Source of the DNA: Phycisphaerales bacterium
Lineage (GTDB): Bacteria > Planctomycetota > Phycisphaerae > Sedimentisphaerales > Anaerobacaceae
Assembly (NCBI GenBank): GCA_020352215.1
Contig: CP070675.1
Span: 4,899,086 to 4,963,085, forward strand
DNA length: 64,000 nucleotides
Reading direction: 5' to 3'
Part shown: one piece after another, positions 52,540 through 61,186 of the stretch
Position numbering within the stretch: position 1 is the stretch's first letter
How the letters are laid out: each line of letters opens with the position of its first letter
Translations under genes and position numbers: made by a program
The notes under the pieces: generated by a model
Database searches by the model: none
Seen by the model: the letters and a program-made list of their open reading frames with translations, nothing else
What the model was told of the DNA's origin: nothing

Positions 52540-53105
52540 TAAGCGTGGCCGGCCCTCTTGAGTAGATAAGGCTTGTCTGCAGGAACCCGCTTGTAGGCGC
52601 CGGAAGGACAAGCTGCGGCTATGGAACATTCATTGCAGTTCAAGCATCTGTCGTGACGGACCTGAAGATGCAATGATCCGTTGCCAAACGCGTTGCAGCC
52701 CTTTACGCATTTGCCGCACCCGTTGCACAGTGACTCATCGACGGTGTACTCGTAGTAAGGTTCCTCGACGAAGGTGCGTTTGATCGCTCCAGTCGGACAG
52801 ACTTGGTTCTCGGCGCCTTCATTTATGTTAACAGGCTCCGGCCCGAAATACCCGAAACAGATTTCGCAGTATCCGCAAACCTCGTAGGCGTGAACGCACT
52901 TTACGGCGGACTCTTCAAGCACACAATAGGTTGCACAGTTGCCACACGCTACGCAGGTCTCTGGGTCAATTTGCCAAACGGTATTGTCCTTCTTACCTCT
53001 CCCGGCCACGAAGGACCCGGCGCCGGCCGTGCCGACGAGGCACGCCCCCCATAGGCCATCCCTCAGGAGACGGCGTCGTGAAATGTCGTTCTTACCATTC
53101 TGCAT
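52539..53105 (-). CDS. Tat-exported ferredoxin-type protein with multiple [4Fe-4S] motifs
   Basis: The N-terminus MQNGKNDISRRRLLRDGLWG is a twin-arginine signal followed by an Ala/Gly-rich stretch. Cysteine motifs follow in order: CVACGNCATYCVLEESAVKC, CGYCEICFGYFG, CPTGAI, CNGCGKCVKGCNAFG and CLNCNECSIAAACPSGAY, enough for four clusters as in NapG/DmsB-like electron-transfer subunits. The protein is 188 residues. Exported, it would pass electrons between a periplasmic enzyme and the NapH-like membrane partner encoded directly downstream, the NapG-NapH arrangement. No periplasmic molybdoenzyme is encoded in this window. Confidence 0.9.
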   Translation of the reverse strand: MQNGKNDISRRRLLRDGLWGACLVGTAGAGSFVAGRGKKDNTVWQIDPETCVACGNCATYCVLEESAVKCVHAYEVCGYCEICFGYFGPEPVNINEGAENQVCPTGAIKRTFVEEPYYEYTVDESLCNGCGKCVKGCNAFGNGSLHLQVRHDRCLNCNECSIAAACPSGAYKRVPADKPYLLKRAGHA

Positions 53106-53108
53106 CGT

Positions 53109-53321
53109 CTATTCCCCCGGCCCGCGTCTGGTCTCACAGGCTTCCGGCAGATCGCACTCATCGCGAAGATCGCAGCGCGTGCAAACTCCGCCGCTGACGC
53201 ACTTGCCTTGCCTGACGAGTTTGCGTCTCTTTGCAACAGCCGAGCCACCAACCACTGCCAGAAGCCCCAGAGCGGCGTACCTCAAGGTGCTTGCGAACAG
53301 TTGCCGTCGGTTTTGCATCAT
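53109..53321 (-). CDS. small Tat-signal, Cys-rich protein (70 aa)
   Basis: Starts at ATG 53321, overlapping the stop of the NHL gene (ATGA), and ends 3 bp before the ferredoxin gene. Residues 1-30 resemble a twin-arginine signal (MMQNRRQLFASTLRYAALG). The mature part holds CVSGGVCTRCDLRDECDLPEAC with five cysteines, likely a small metal- or cluster-binding knob. I know no family name for it. Tight overlap on both sides shows it belongs to the ferredoxin module. Confidence 0.72.
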   Translation of the reverse strand: MMQNRRQLFASTLRYAALGLLAVVGGSAVAKRRKLVRQGKCVSGGVCTRCDLRDECDLPEACETRRGPGE

Positions 53322-54364
53322 AGCTCTTTCTTGATTCTGGTGAATACTCTCACAACGTTTCTGACGGTGTCGAGGACCAGGATTCTGCCACTCGGATCGA
53401 CCGCCACGTCAAAGCCGCCCGCCTGACAGTCAGTGGGCAACATACAAATCTTAAGAGGGCCCGTGTGTCCCAACTGCTCCGGTCCGGCCACGACACCAAC
53501 GAAGGAACCTTCGGGGTCATAAATCTTCACGCGCTTGAGACCCTTCTCACAAGTGACGAAGCTCCCGTCCTCTAGGATTGCGAAATTGACCGGATTGCAG
53601 CAGCCGCAGAAGCCATCGACAGCCATGCCAAACCGGCCCCACGAAAACTCAAGGTCGCCATTAGGAGTATAGGCCTCAATGCGATGCATTCCGGGGTTGA
53701 CGACGCGCAAGAGACCGTCCTCAGCCATGGCGAGATCAAAATAGGGACTGGGTATCACAAAGCCGGGTATGTTCCTGTCAGTGTCCTTTGCGCCGATCGC
53801 ACCGAGCAGCCTGCCCTCGGTGTCATACCGCAAGACAATCCGGTTGCCCGCATCGGCGACAAAAACTTCCCCCTTTTTCGATACGGCTATACTCGCCAAC
53901 ACGGCCTTGCCGCCGAGATCCGGCCAACTTGCCAGCCGCTCACTCTGGGCGTTGTAGTGCTCCACACGGCTTCTCATCCCAACATAGATGCTGCCGTCCG
54001 CTGCAAGCGCCAGACATCGCGGTGTGCCGGCCAGCTCTATCTCACCGAACGAATCACCGTTTTCCGTGAATACGCGAATGGAGCTATCGCCGGCCACGTA
54101 GATAGATCCTTCGGAATCCACGGCGACCGCGTACGCGTTGCTGAAGCCTGTCTCGATCGGCAACAGCGCCTGCTCGTACAGGATCAGATTCGGATCAATC
54201 TGCCCGACACCTTCTATATCGTAGACGAATTCACTGCCAAGGCCACTTCCCGTTTTGCCCGTCACGTCCAGGCGGACCACCGCAAAAATGCCAACGATAA
54301 TGGCCACCGCGATGACCAAGCCCACGATAACCTTGGTGTTTGTTGTCGCTAATTGCCGGTTCAC
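53318..54364 (-). CDS. membrane-anchored NHL-type beta-propeller with Cys cluster
   Basis: A GTG start gives MNRQLATTNTKVIVGLVIAV, one N-terminal membrane anchor (about 11-31), then an extracytoplasmic propeller of six NHL-like blades (AYAVAVDSEGSIYVAGD, SIAVSKKGEVFVADAGNRIVLRYD, FDVAVDPSGRILVLDTVRNVVRVF). A distinctive segment AVDGFCGCCNPVNFAIL, followed by SFVTCEKG, supplies four cysteines in one face and is not typical of NHL proteins. Together with the adjacent ferredoxin genes this suggests metal binding or docking. It overlaps the small Cys-rich gene by four bases. Confidence 0.85.
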   Translation of the reverse strand: MNRQLATTNTKVIVGLVIAVAIIVGIFAVVRLDVTGKTGSGLGSEFVYDIEGVGQIDPNLILYEQALLPIETGFSNAYAVAVDSEGSIYVAGDSSIRVFTENGDSFGEIELAGTPRCLALAADGSIYVGMRSRVEHYNAQSERLASWPDLGGKAVLASIAVSKKGEVFVADAGNRIVLRYDTEGRLLGAIGAKDTDRNIPGFVIPSPYFDLAMAEDGLLRVVNPGMHRIEAYTPNGDLEFSWGRFGMAVDGFCGCCNPVNFAILEDGSFVTCEKGLKRVKIYDPEGSFVGVVAGPEQLGHTGPLKICMLPTDCQAGGFDVAVDPSGRILVLDTVRNVVRVFTRIKKEL

Positions 54365-54428
54365 TTTAGTACTCTATCAGTCTTGCAGCGAAATTCGCGG
54401 AACGTTGATTGTACCAGATACGACCCAC

Positions 54429-55829
54429 CTATTCAATCTGGTCGGTGATGGCGAGACATACCATCCGGTTCAAGTCTCGCACGATCAACCTGCCTGAAAC
54501 AACTGCCATGGGCCCCCACGACTCGGGTCCGGCCAGCACTTTTGCTTCTGCGAGCTGGACGTAGCCGGTGGGTGTCGCCTGGGCTAAGGTCAAAAGTCCG
54601 TCATCATTCATGACGTATATGAGTCCGTTCGCTATCGTATAAGGTCCCAGCCCGAACTTGTGGGCGCTAGTACTGCTCCACACGACGTTGCCTTCGAGGT
54701 CAAGACAAGTTAGTTGGCCGTCCGGCCGGACTCCGTATATGTGGCCGTCGTAGAGAATAGGCGTCTGCTGCTCGGCGCCGAACACTTCCGGTTCGAGACG
54801 AAAGACGGACTCGGGCTGGATTAGGTCGTCTTGCTGGGTCAGTTGCAGCATCATGCTTCCGGCGTTGTAGCCACCCGACAGGAAGATTCGGCCGTCGCCT
54901 ATTGCTAATGGCGTCGGGACATTGGCGATACGAATCTTCCAGTCGGGGTATTCCCACAGAATGCTGCCATTCTGGTCGGAGACTCCAACTACCCCTCCAC
55001 TGGCACAATACACGTACATTCGAACGCCCGCAAATGTCATGGGCACAATTGACGAATGTGTCATCGTCCATCCGTTTGGGTTGGGACCTTGCCAAGCGAT
55101 CTCGCCTGTGCCACAGTCAACCGCCATTATCAGCGACTGCCCGCCCACGGCAATGATCGCCTTGCCGTCGTCAATAAGCGGACACTGCCCCGCATACCAG
55201 GAAGGCACTTTTGCCCCAAAGTCCCTTACCAGATCCAGCAGCCAGCGAAACTCACCGGTTGCCGAATCCAGACACGTAACGTGACACTTGGGCCCCAACG
55301 TCACAACGTATTTGTCGGTCACAGCGGGGACGGTTCTGCTCATGCCGTGAAGCCGTTTGACCTTCACCGGATAGAAATACCGCCAAATCTCCTTGCCACT
55401 TGCCAGGGATAGGCAGCGGATGGCGTCGGCGCGGTTCTCTTGGTCGTAGTCCAAGACGTAAACCCTGCCCGCCAGCACCGCGGCACCGGCGTAGCCTTCT
55501 CCCAGATCGACGGACCAGAGCACTCTCGGACCCTCGGCCGGCCAATTCCGTGTGAGAGGAACATCGTCGGTGCTGATAGCGTCGAAGTTGGCACCCCTGA
55601 ACCGAGGCCAGGAGCCGGGCAGATCGGCCGGCACGCCGTCGGATTGCACTAACTGGCCCTTCGGGGGCCCGGCGTCGGCGTCCGAGTCCGGCCGGGGCTC
55701 GTTCTCCGGGATGGGCAGACGTACCTCCAACTCCGTTGCCGCGTCGGCGCTGATCCACACATACAGCAACAGTAGTCCGATCGTAGACAAAGCGACCGGC
55801 AATATCTTAGGGGCGAGAGACTGACTCAT
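54429..55829 (-). CDS. membrane-anchored PQQ-like beta-propeller protein
   Basis: The chosen ATG at 55829 gives MSQSLAPKILPVALSTIGLL and one membrane helix (about 7-27); a GTG at 55838 would add three residues. After a Pro/Asp-rich linker (PENEPRPDSDADAGPPKG) the propeller starts at GSWPRFRGANFDAISTDD. Blades include AIRCLSLASGKEIWRYFYPV, VTCLDSATGEFRWLLDL and LTCLDLEGNVVWSSTS. No catalytic signature. It is the gene between the FtsX permease and the NHL protein (64-bp gap, the widest in this operon). Confidence 0.88.
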   Translation of the reverse strand: MSQSLAPKILPVALSTIGLLLLYVWISADAATELEVRLPIPENEPRPDSDADAGPPKGQLVQSDGVPADLPGSWPRFRGANFDAISTDDVPLTRNWPAEGPRVLWSVDLGEGYAGAAVLAGRVYVLDYDQENRADAIRCLSLASGKEIWRYFYPVKVKRLHGMSRTVPAVTDKYVVTLGPKCHVTCLDSATGEFRWLLDLVRDFGAKVPSWYAGQCPLIDDGKAIIAVGGQSLIMAVDCGTGEIAWQGPNPNGWTMTHSSIVPMTFAGVRMYVYCASGGVVGVSDQNGSILWEYPDWKIRIANVPTPLAIGDGRIFLSGGYNAGSMMLQLTQQDDLIQPESVFRLEPEVFGAEQQTPILYDGHIYGVRPDGQLTCLDLEGNVVWSSTSAHKFGLGPYTIANGLIYVMNDDGLLTLAQATPTGYVQLAEAKVLAGPESWGPMAVVSGRLIVRDLNRMVCLAITDQIE

Positions 55830-55854
55830 ACTTCTCACAGTAAGACCGTGGCGA

Positions 55855-58800
55855 CTATTCGCTTCTCAAGGCCTCCAGTATCTTCGGACCCATTGCAACC
55901 TTGGCGGCCAGCCATACCCAAAGAGCTCCGCTCAGCGCTATGGCTAAAACCATCGTCGCGAGGGAAAGGTACGGCACCCGCGAACCGCCGGAGCGCAGTG
56001 CCGGACCAACTGCCATCAAGGCAGCCGCCGAACCGCAGGCCAAACCGTACAACATAAGCCCCCAGTGCTCGTAGAACACCACCCGGGCGAGCGTGGCCTT
56101 ATCAAACCCTACGGCTCGCAACATACCAAGTTCGCCTCGGCGGTCAAGCAAATTGCGCAGCACCACAAGTCCGAGCCCGATGCTGCCCAAAACCAGGCCA
56201 AGGCCCCCTAACATCTGGAAAATCGACAGATATGTGTGCTCGACAGTACTGAAATCTGCCAGCCGTTGCTTGGCCGGCACAAGCGCCAGGCCAAAGTCCC
56301 GCATCGCAAAACTGAGCTTTTCGGCTGCCTCAGCAGCCGTATCCTCAGGCGTGTCAATTAGATACATGCGATAGCCGTCCTCGGAAGGATAACGTTTCGT
56401 GAACTGGGGCGCGGAAATCAGCAAGCTGCCCTGCAGAATCGACCCATTTATCATGCCGACCAGCCTCAACCGGAACGTCTGGCCTTTTTCGTCAACGTAT
56501 TCGAGATCATCGCCGAGCGATTTGCCCAGTGCCCAGACTACCGTCGGGTAATCACCCACTGCGGGCACTACGTTCTCGCCCAGGTCAAGGTCCAGCAGGC
56601 TCCAGGCTTCCTTGAGTCGGCTCTTGTCGGCCACGTCTGCGAATCCGAATGCACCTCGCGTCAGCAGCTTCTCAGGCTCAACTCCCAGCAGGCGAGGTCT
56701 CTGCGCACGATTGAGATTGAAGCAGCTCGCGTCGTCCCCATCGTGGACCTTTAACTGGACCACACTGACATCGTCCGGCAGGTGGTCAGCGAGCCCCATC
56801 GACTGGCGCGTTGACTCGCCGTTTAGATCCTGCAAAAACCCTATCGCAGACTCACCGAACAGCGAAAACCCCCCGGTCCCAGAATCTCGCCTATCGGAAC
56901 CGGCGAGCGGGTCGTGCCGATTAGCAGCAACCGAAATAACCAGGAAGATGCCACAAGCGAGCAGCCCCGCCAGAGCAAGGCTGCGTCCGCGTCTTCGCAT
57001 GGCGTTGCGGAGCCCCAGGCCGGATAGCGATACCACCGGCCTGGTGTGCCCAAAGTGCCCGGCCGCCAAAAGCGTATGGCCAAGCCCTATGCCGGCTATC
57101 AAGACGAGTACTCCTATGCCAAAGAAAGCTGCCGAGACCGCCCTGCTGCTACTGGCCCCAAACAGGACCAACAATACAGCCGCTGCAGCGATCGACGCCA
57201 GCGCCACCCACAAGCCACGCCGTCGGCGGCCAGCCCGCGCCACGGCGAGGAACTGCTCCTCTGCGATCCCCGAAAGAAGCTCGCGAGCAGGTCGAGACGC
57301 CTGTTTACGCAGAGCCAGCCTGATGGCAATCAAGGCGACCAGTATTCCGCTCAGTGTGCCGATGAGCAATGTGACGGGCTCGGCGTGAAACAGTATCTCC
57401 GAACCCGCGACCGCGCCTCGCCACAGCGTCGCAAGGCCGTATATCATAGCTTTGGTGTAGATCAGCCCGCCGCCTGCACCCGCGATGGCCCCAAGCACGG
57501 CCAGCACTCCACCTTCTATAAAGAAGAGCCCCCGCACGAGTCTCGGCGAAAATCCGACGGCGAGCAGCATCCCAATCTGGCGGCCGCGGCTTTCCACACC
57601 AAAGACAAATACCAGGGCCATCAAGATCAAGGCCGAAAGAACAAGGAACATACTCAGACCAAGGAAGAGCTGGCCGAAGTCGGTCGCCTGGTCTCCGGCT
57701 TGCAGGCCACGTTGTCGTACCGGCTGCAGGAACAGACCCACCGAGGCCGGATCGACTGCCTGCGACAGGCTCTTCTCTACGGACTCCCTGGAGTGATTGC
57801 CCAATGGATACCGCACCGCCGTGAGGTTTCCGTATCTATTACTCCACAGCTCACGTCCGGCCTCAAGCGTGATAAAGGCTTTTGGTGTGCCTCTATATCG
57901 GTCCCAGTAATCCTCGTCGCGATCGCGTATCTTGTCGAGGTCAATTGGAATACCGGGTTCCCAATCCCGGCAATTGTCGGCGTCGGCCAACCCGGGGAAA
58001 TCCGGCATTAGCTCCGGGTCGACAGCCGGTTGCTCCATTGGTAGGATTTTGAGAACGCGGAAGCCGGCTTTGCGCTCTTCGAGCTTTCTCATGGGTCCAA
58101 GAGCAAAATACGTCACTTCAATTGAATCCCCCACACCAGCCTCGATGTCGTCTGCGAGCCATTGATTGATTACAATTTCGTCGTCTCGCATCGATGTTGT
58201 GACGACGGCGCCGGCCTGGCCCGACGGGGCCATCGCCGCAACCATCGAATATGGGGTCGCCTTCTCACCTGAGCGCAGCTCATTTACGAAATAGGCAAGG
58301 ACTCCCACAGCATCGTCGCCGATTTTCAGAGCGGCATCGCTCACGGATTGATCGATGAACACTCGCCGGCTTCGTATCTCAAGTACCCCCTGCCGCTCCA
58401 ACTGCCTGAGTTCCAGCCCGGCATCGGAGAGCTGCCAGCGTTTTCGTAGAGCCTCATTCGCGGCGGTGAGTGTGACGCTATCGGCCGGATTGGCGGCCAC
58501 CAGCAGCATATTAGCTTGGCCGGCTCGGTCGAGCTTTTCCTGCAGCCACTGGATAGGGACAAAAGCGTTCAGCGCTGCAACTTGATTCGCCTGCAGGCTG
58601 AAGCGCCCAAACTGGGAATCGGCCGCAATTGCCCTGACGGTGAGTCGAGCCGCGATCGATAGGTCCGCGTCCGGTGTCAACGGCACATCCCGCGGCATCC
58701 GGTCGGGTCGATCAACTCGCAGCACAACCTCATCACCGACTCCCACTCCAAGTCTTGCCGCAAGTGGCGAATTCAGTACAACCCTTTCCCCAGCATCCTC

Positions 58801-59178
58801 GCCGAAGGGATCGGTAGCCGCCCCAATCTCGTAGAACCGCTCATCGACGCCGAGCACCTCTACTCGATTTGCCCTGCTTGTGCCCGCGCTGTTGGCCACG
58901 AGGCCGCGAAGCTGCAATACGGGCGCCACTGCTGTATCCAGATCGGTTGCGAGATCGGCGGCCAATCCGGCCGTGAAGAACCTGTTTTGTGGGACCAGAG
59001 CCAGTTGCGTAGCGCCCAGCCGGGCCCGAACCATCATCTTGAGGCTGTAGCGGACCGAATCGCCCACCGCAAGCGCACCTGTCAGCACAGCAGTGGTCAC
59101 CACAGCGGTCAGCAGAACCGCGATGTTTGTCCTCCAGTAAAAGCCAAGGCTTCGTCTGACAAGGCTCCAGAGACTCAT
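55855..59178 (-). CDS. large ABC transporter permease with two FtsX domains
   Basis: The 1107-residue MacB/LolC-type permease has an N-terminal helix (TNIAVLLTAVVTTAVLTGALAVG) and a large extracytoplasmic (MacB_PCD-like) domain to about 480. The first FtsX membrane unit (about 485-640) contains SRGRQIGMLLAVGFSPRLVR. A second helix (SLALAGLLACGIFLVISVAAN) and second external domain follow, and a C-terminal FtsX unit (about 950-1095) contains RRGELGMLRAVGFDKATLAR. It therefore equals two permease halves in one chain. Such proteins transmit ATPase action to the periplasm to extract lipids or lipoproteins or to export compounds. Its ATPase is encoded immediately upstream with a 4-bp ATGA overlap. 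Confidence 0.92.
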   Translation of the reverse strand: MSLWSLVRRSLGFYWRTNIAVLLTAVVTTAVLTGALAVGDSVRYSLKMMVRARLGATQLALVPQNRFFTAGLAADLATDLDTAVAPVLQLRGLVANSAGTSRANRVEVLGVDERFYEIGAATDPFGEDAGERVVLNSPLAARLGVGVGDEVVLRVDRPDRMPRDVPLTPDADLSIAARLTVRAIAADSQFGRFSLQANQVAALNAFVPIQWLQEKLDRAGQANMLLVAANPADSVTLTAANEALRKRWQLSDAGLELRQLERQGVLEIRSRRVFIDQSVSDAALKIGDDAVGVLAYFVNELRSGEKATPYSMVAAMAPSGQAGAVVTTSMRDDEIVINQWLADDIEAGVGDSIEVTYFALGPMRKLEERKAGFRVLKILPMEQPAVDPELMPDFPGLADADNCRDWEPGIPIDLDKIRDRDEDYWDRYRGTPKAFITLEAGRELWSNRYGNLTAVRYPLGNHSRESVEKSLSQAVDPASVGLFLQPVRQRGLQAGDQATDFGQLFLGLSMFLVLSALILMALVFVFGVESRGRQIGMLLAVGFSPRLVRGLFFIEGGVLAVLGAIAGAGGGLIYTKAMIYGLATLWRGAVAGSEILFHAEPVTLLIGTLSGILVALIAIRLALRKQASRPARELLSGIAEEQFLAVARAGRRRRGLWVALASIAAAAVLLVLFGASSSRAVSAAFFGIGVLVLIAGIGLGHTLLAAGHFGHTRPVVSLSGLGLRNAMRRRGRSLALAGLLACGIFLVISVAANRHDPLAGSDRRDSGTGGFSLFGESAIGFLQDLNGESTRQSMGLADHLPDDVSVVQLKVHDGDDASCFNLNRAQRPRLLGVEPEKLLTRGAFGFADVADKSRLKEAWSLLDLDLGENVVPAVGDYPTVVWALGKSLGDDLEYVDEKGQTFRLRLVGMINGSILQGSLLISAPQFTKRYPSEDGYRMYLIDTPEDTAAEAAEKLSFAMRDFGLALVPAKQRLADFSTVEHTYLSIFQMLGGLGLVLGSIGLGLVVLRNLLDRRGELGMLRAVGFDKATLARVVFYEHWGLMLYGLACGSAAALMAVGPALRSGGSRVPYLSLATMVLAIALSGALWVWLAAKVAMGPKILEALRSE

Positions 59179-59867
59179 CGTTGGCTCCTGTCTTTCAACA
59201 GACCGGCGCTTAGCTCCATGACGTGTCCGATGGACTCGGCGAGCGTCAGCGAGTGAGTAACAACAATCAAAGTGACGCCTTCCCGACGATTTAGCTCCGT
59301 GAGCAATTTCGCTATGTTCTGCGAGGCCTGCTCATCGAGCGAACCGGTTGGCTCATCAGCAAGCAGAAGCTTCGGCCCATTGATCAAGGCCCTGACCACC
59401 GCCACGCGCTGCCGCTGTCCGCCCGAGAGTTCGCCGGGCCGGTGGTGCTGCCAGTCCTTGAGCCCCACGCGCTCCAGCAGGTCGCCGGCTCTTTGCTGTA
59501 AGTCCTTGCGTGAACGGCTTTCTTTGCTTGCAAGCGTCGGAACAAGTACATTCTCGAAGACGGTGCACTGGGGCAGAAGATGATGCAACTGAAAGACAAA
59601 GCCGATCTCACGGTTGCGAATTCGCGCCAGCTCGGCCTCATCCAGATCGGCCAAGTCCCTACCGTCAAAGAGAACCTGACCGGCCGTCGGACGATCCAGG
59701 GCACCGATTATGTTAAGCAACGTACTTTTGCCACTACCCGATGGGCCAACTATCACCAAGGACTCACCCTCCCCCACCTCCAGCGTTATGTCCTTCAAGA
59801 CGGTAAGGCCTGCCGAATCAGCCGGAGACTCGTAGCTTTTTGCGACCTTAATGAGCTTGAGCATCAT
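59175..59867 (-). CDS. ABC transporter ATP-binding protein, LolD/MacB type
   Basis: The 230-residue ATPase has Walker A GPSGSGKST (41-49), Q-loop VFQLHHLLP near 91, signature LSGGQRQR (147-154), Walker B LLLADEPTG (167-175) with D-loop SLDEQ, and switch His205 in VVTHS. The sequence ENVLVPTLAS and Q-loop context match the LolD/MacB branch that works with FtsX-type permeases. A long AGGGGG site precedes tandem ATGs (59867, 59864). It energises the 1107-residue permease translated from the overlapping ATG. Confidence 0.95.
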   Translation of the reverse strand: MMLKLIKVAKSYESPADSAGLTVLKDITLEVGEGESLVIVGPSGSGKSTLLNIIGALDRPTAGQVLFDGRDLADLDEAELARIRNREIGFVFQLHHLLPQCTVFENVLVPTLASKESRSRKDLQQRAGDLLERVGLKDWQHHRPGELSGGQRQRVAVVRALINGPKLLLADEPTGSLDEQASQNIAKLLTELNRREGVTLIVVTHSLTLAESIGHVMELSAGLLKDRSQR

Positions 59868-59884
59868 TTTCCCCCTGGATGCTG

Positions 59885-61174
59885 TTACCGCATTTCTTCG
59901 TAGATACGCATCATTTGTGCGGCGGTTTTTTCAATATTGAAGTGCTCCACTACCGCGTCTCTGCCCCGCCTTCCCAACTGAACGCTACGGTCGGGATCAA
60001 GCAGCAGCTGCTCCATCGCAGAAGCCAAAGAGGGGGCATCGTTTGTCTCGTACAGGACACCGCCGCCGGTTACTTCCAGCAGCTCCGGGAACACACCGAT
60101 GGCCGGTTCTACAACCGGCACACCTACGGCGAGGGCCTCCAGGACATACAAACCGTAGGCGACGGGCTGCTTCTCCGGCACCGACAGCAGCGAAAGGTCC
60201 TGCAGGAAGGCCACGCGGGCGGCGTGGTCGAAATCCTCCAGGAACTCCACATCACCGACAACGCCGGCTGTCCCCAGCCTGTTGCGAATCTGATCTATGA
60301 AAGACTCGTCGTCGCGTCTCTTGCCGCCGGCTATACGAAGCCTGGTGTCTTTCAGTTTCTCGTTCTTTTTCAGGATAGCAAAGGCATCGGCCAAGGTATC
60401 CAAGCCCCTCTCGGAGCACATCCGCGACAAAAAGCCAATAGTAGGCGTCTGTGGCCGAGCGTTCGACGCCGAGTAACCATCGAGCGGGATACCCGTGTAC
60501 ACGACGTGTACCGTTTCTTGCTGAAGCCGGAGTCTCTGCCGCATCCTGTCCGCGTAGTATTTGCTCACGGCCAGAAAAGCGTCAACATCCTTCGCACGTT
60601 CTGCGAGTATTTCCCATGCCGTATCGGCATACGGCGATCCGAGCCCATCTAAGAAACCGTCCTCATCCTGAAGTAGGCACACTACCGGCACCTTCAACGC
60701 CTTTTTGAAACTCCTCGTGAGCCCGGCGAGCAAAACGTTGGAAAGACACACGATATCGGGCTTGTTCTCAGGCAGCCTGAGCCATTCGATGAGTCTGTTC
60801 AACTCCTTTGTCTGCCGCCCCTCTTCGCCGCGGAGCACCGATATTGTCGATTCGCCCAGCTCCTTGGCGCTTGTCATGCTTGCCTTGCGAGCCACCCAGC
60901 TAAGCAGCTTCGGCGAATCTAGCAGGCGGTCGAACCAGCGGGGTGTCTTTCTGAAGATGGCTGATTTCTGTTGCAGATAAACATTGATTCCGCCAAAGAA
61001 GACTGGGGCACTGCTGACAGGCCTGCTCTTGTCGGCCTGCAAAGGCAAATAGAGCGGGATCATCAGGACATCGTGATCGAGATTTCGCATCGCCGTCACC
61101 AAGGCAGCGTCCCGCAGGCAGTTCTCACAGTAGAAGCTGTCTCCCGAACCAGGTGTAATCTGAGCGACTCTCAT
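59885..61174 (-). CDS. GT4-family glycosyltransferase
   Basis: The 429-residue cytosolic GT-B enzyme has an N-terminal MRVAQITPGSGDSFYCENCLRD and, in the C-terminal donor domain, VYTGIPLDGYS, IGFLSRMCSERGLDTLADAF and YVLEALAVGVPVVEPAIGVFPELLE, the E-x7-E region that binds the nucleotide sugar. A retaining transfer to a lipid- or glycan-linked acceptor is expected from the family. AGGAG lies 9 nt before the ATG. It lies between a PQQ-like gene and the ABC transporter, which suggests that the operon also modifies or exports an envelope glycoconjugate. Confidence 0.9.
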   Translation of the reverse strand: MRVAQITPGSGDSFYCENCLRDAALVTAMRNLDHDVLMIPLYLPLQADKSRPVSSAPVFFGGINVYLQQKSAIFRKTPRWFDRLLDSPKLLSWVARKASMTSAKELGESTISVLRGEEGRQTKELNRLIEWLRLPENKPDIVCLSNVLLAGLTRSFKKALKVPVVCLLQDEDGFLDGLGSPYADTAWEILAERAKDVDAFLAVSKYYADRMRQRLRLQQETVHVVYTGIPLDGYSASNARPQTPTIGFLSRMCSERGLDTLADAFAILKKNEKLKDTRLRIAGGKRRDDESFIDQIRNRLGTAGVVGDVEFLEDFDHAARVAFLQDLSLLSVPEKQPVAYGLYVLEALAVGVPVVEPAIGVFPELLEVTGGGVLYETNDAPSLASAMEQLLLDPDRSVQLGRRGRDAVVEHFNIEKTAAQMMRIYEEMR

Positions 61175-61186
61175 AGCTGTTGACTC

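Noticed and set aside
57046..58011. Forward open frame of 321 codons
   Set aside because: Antisense to the FtsX permease; low-complexity Gln/Arg-rich product without homology signals.
59879..60652. Forward open frame of 257 codons
   Set aside because: Antisense to the GT4 glycosyltransferase, which has clear family motifs.
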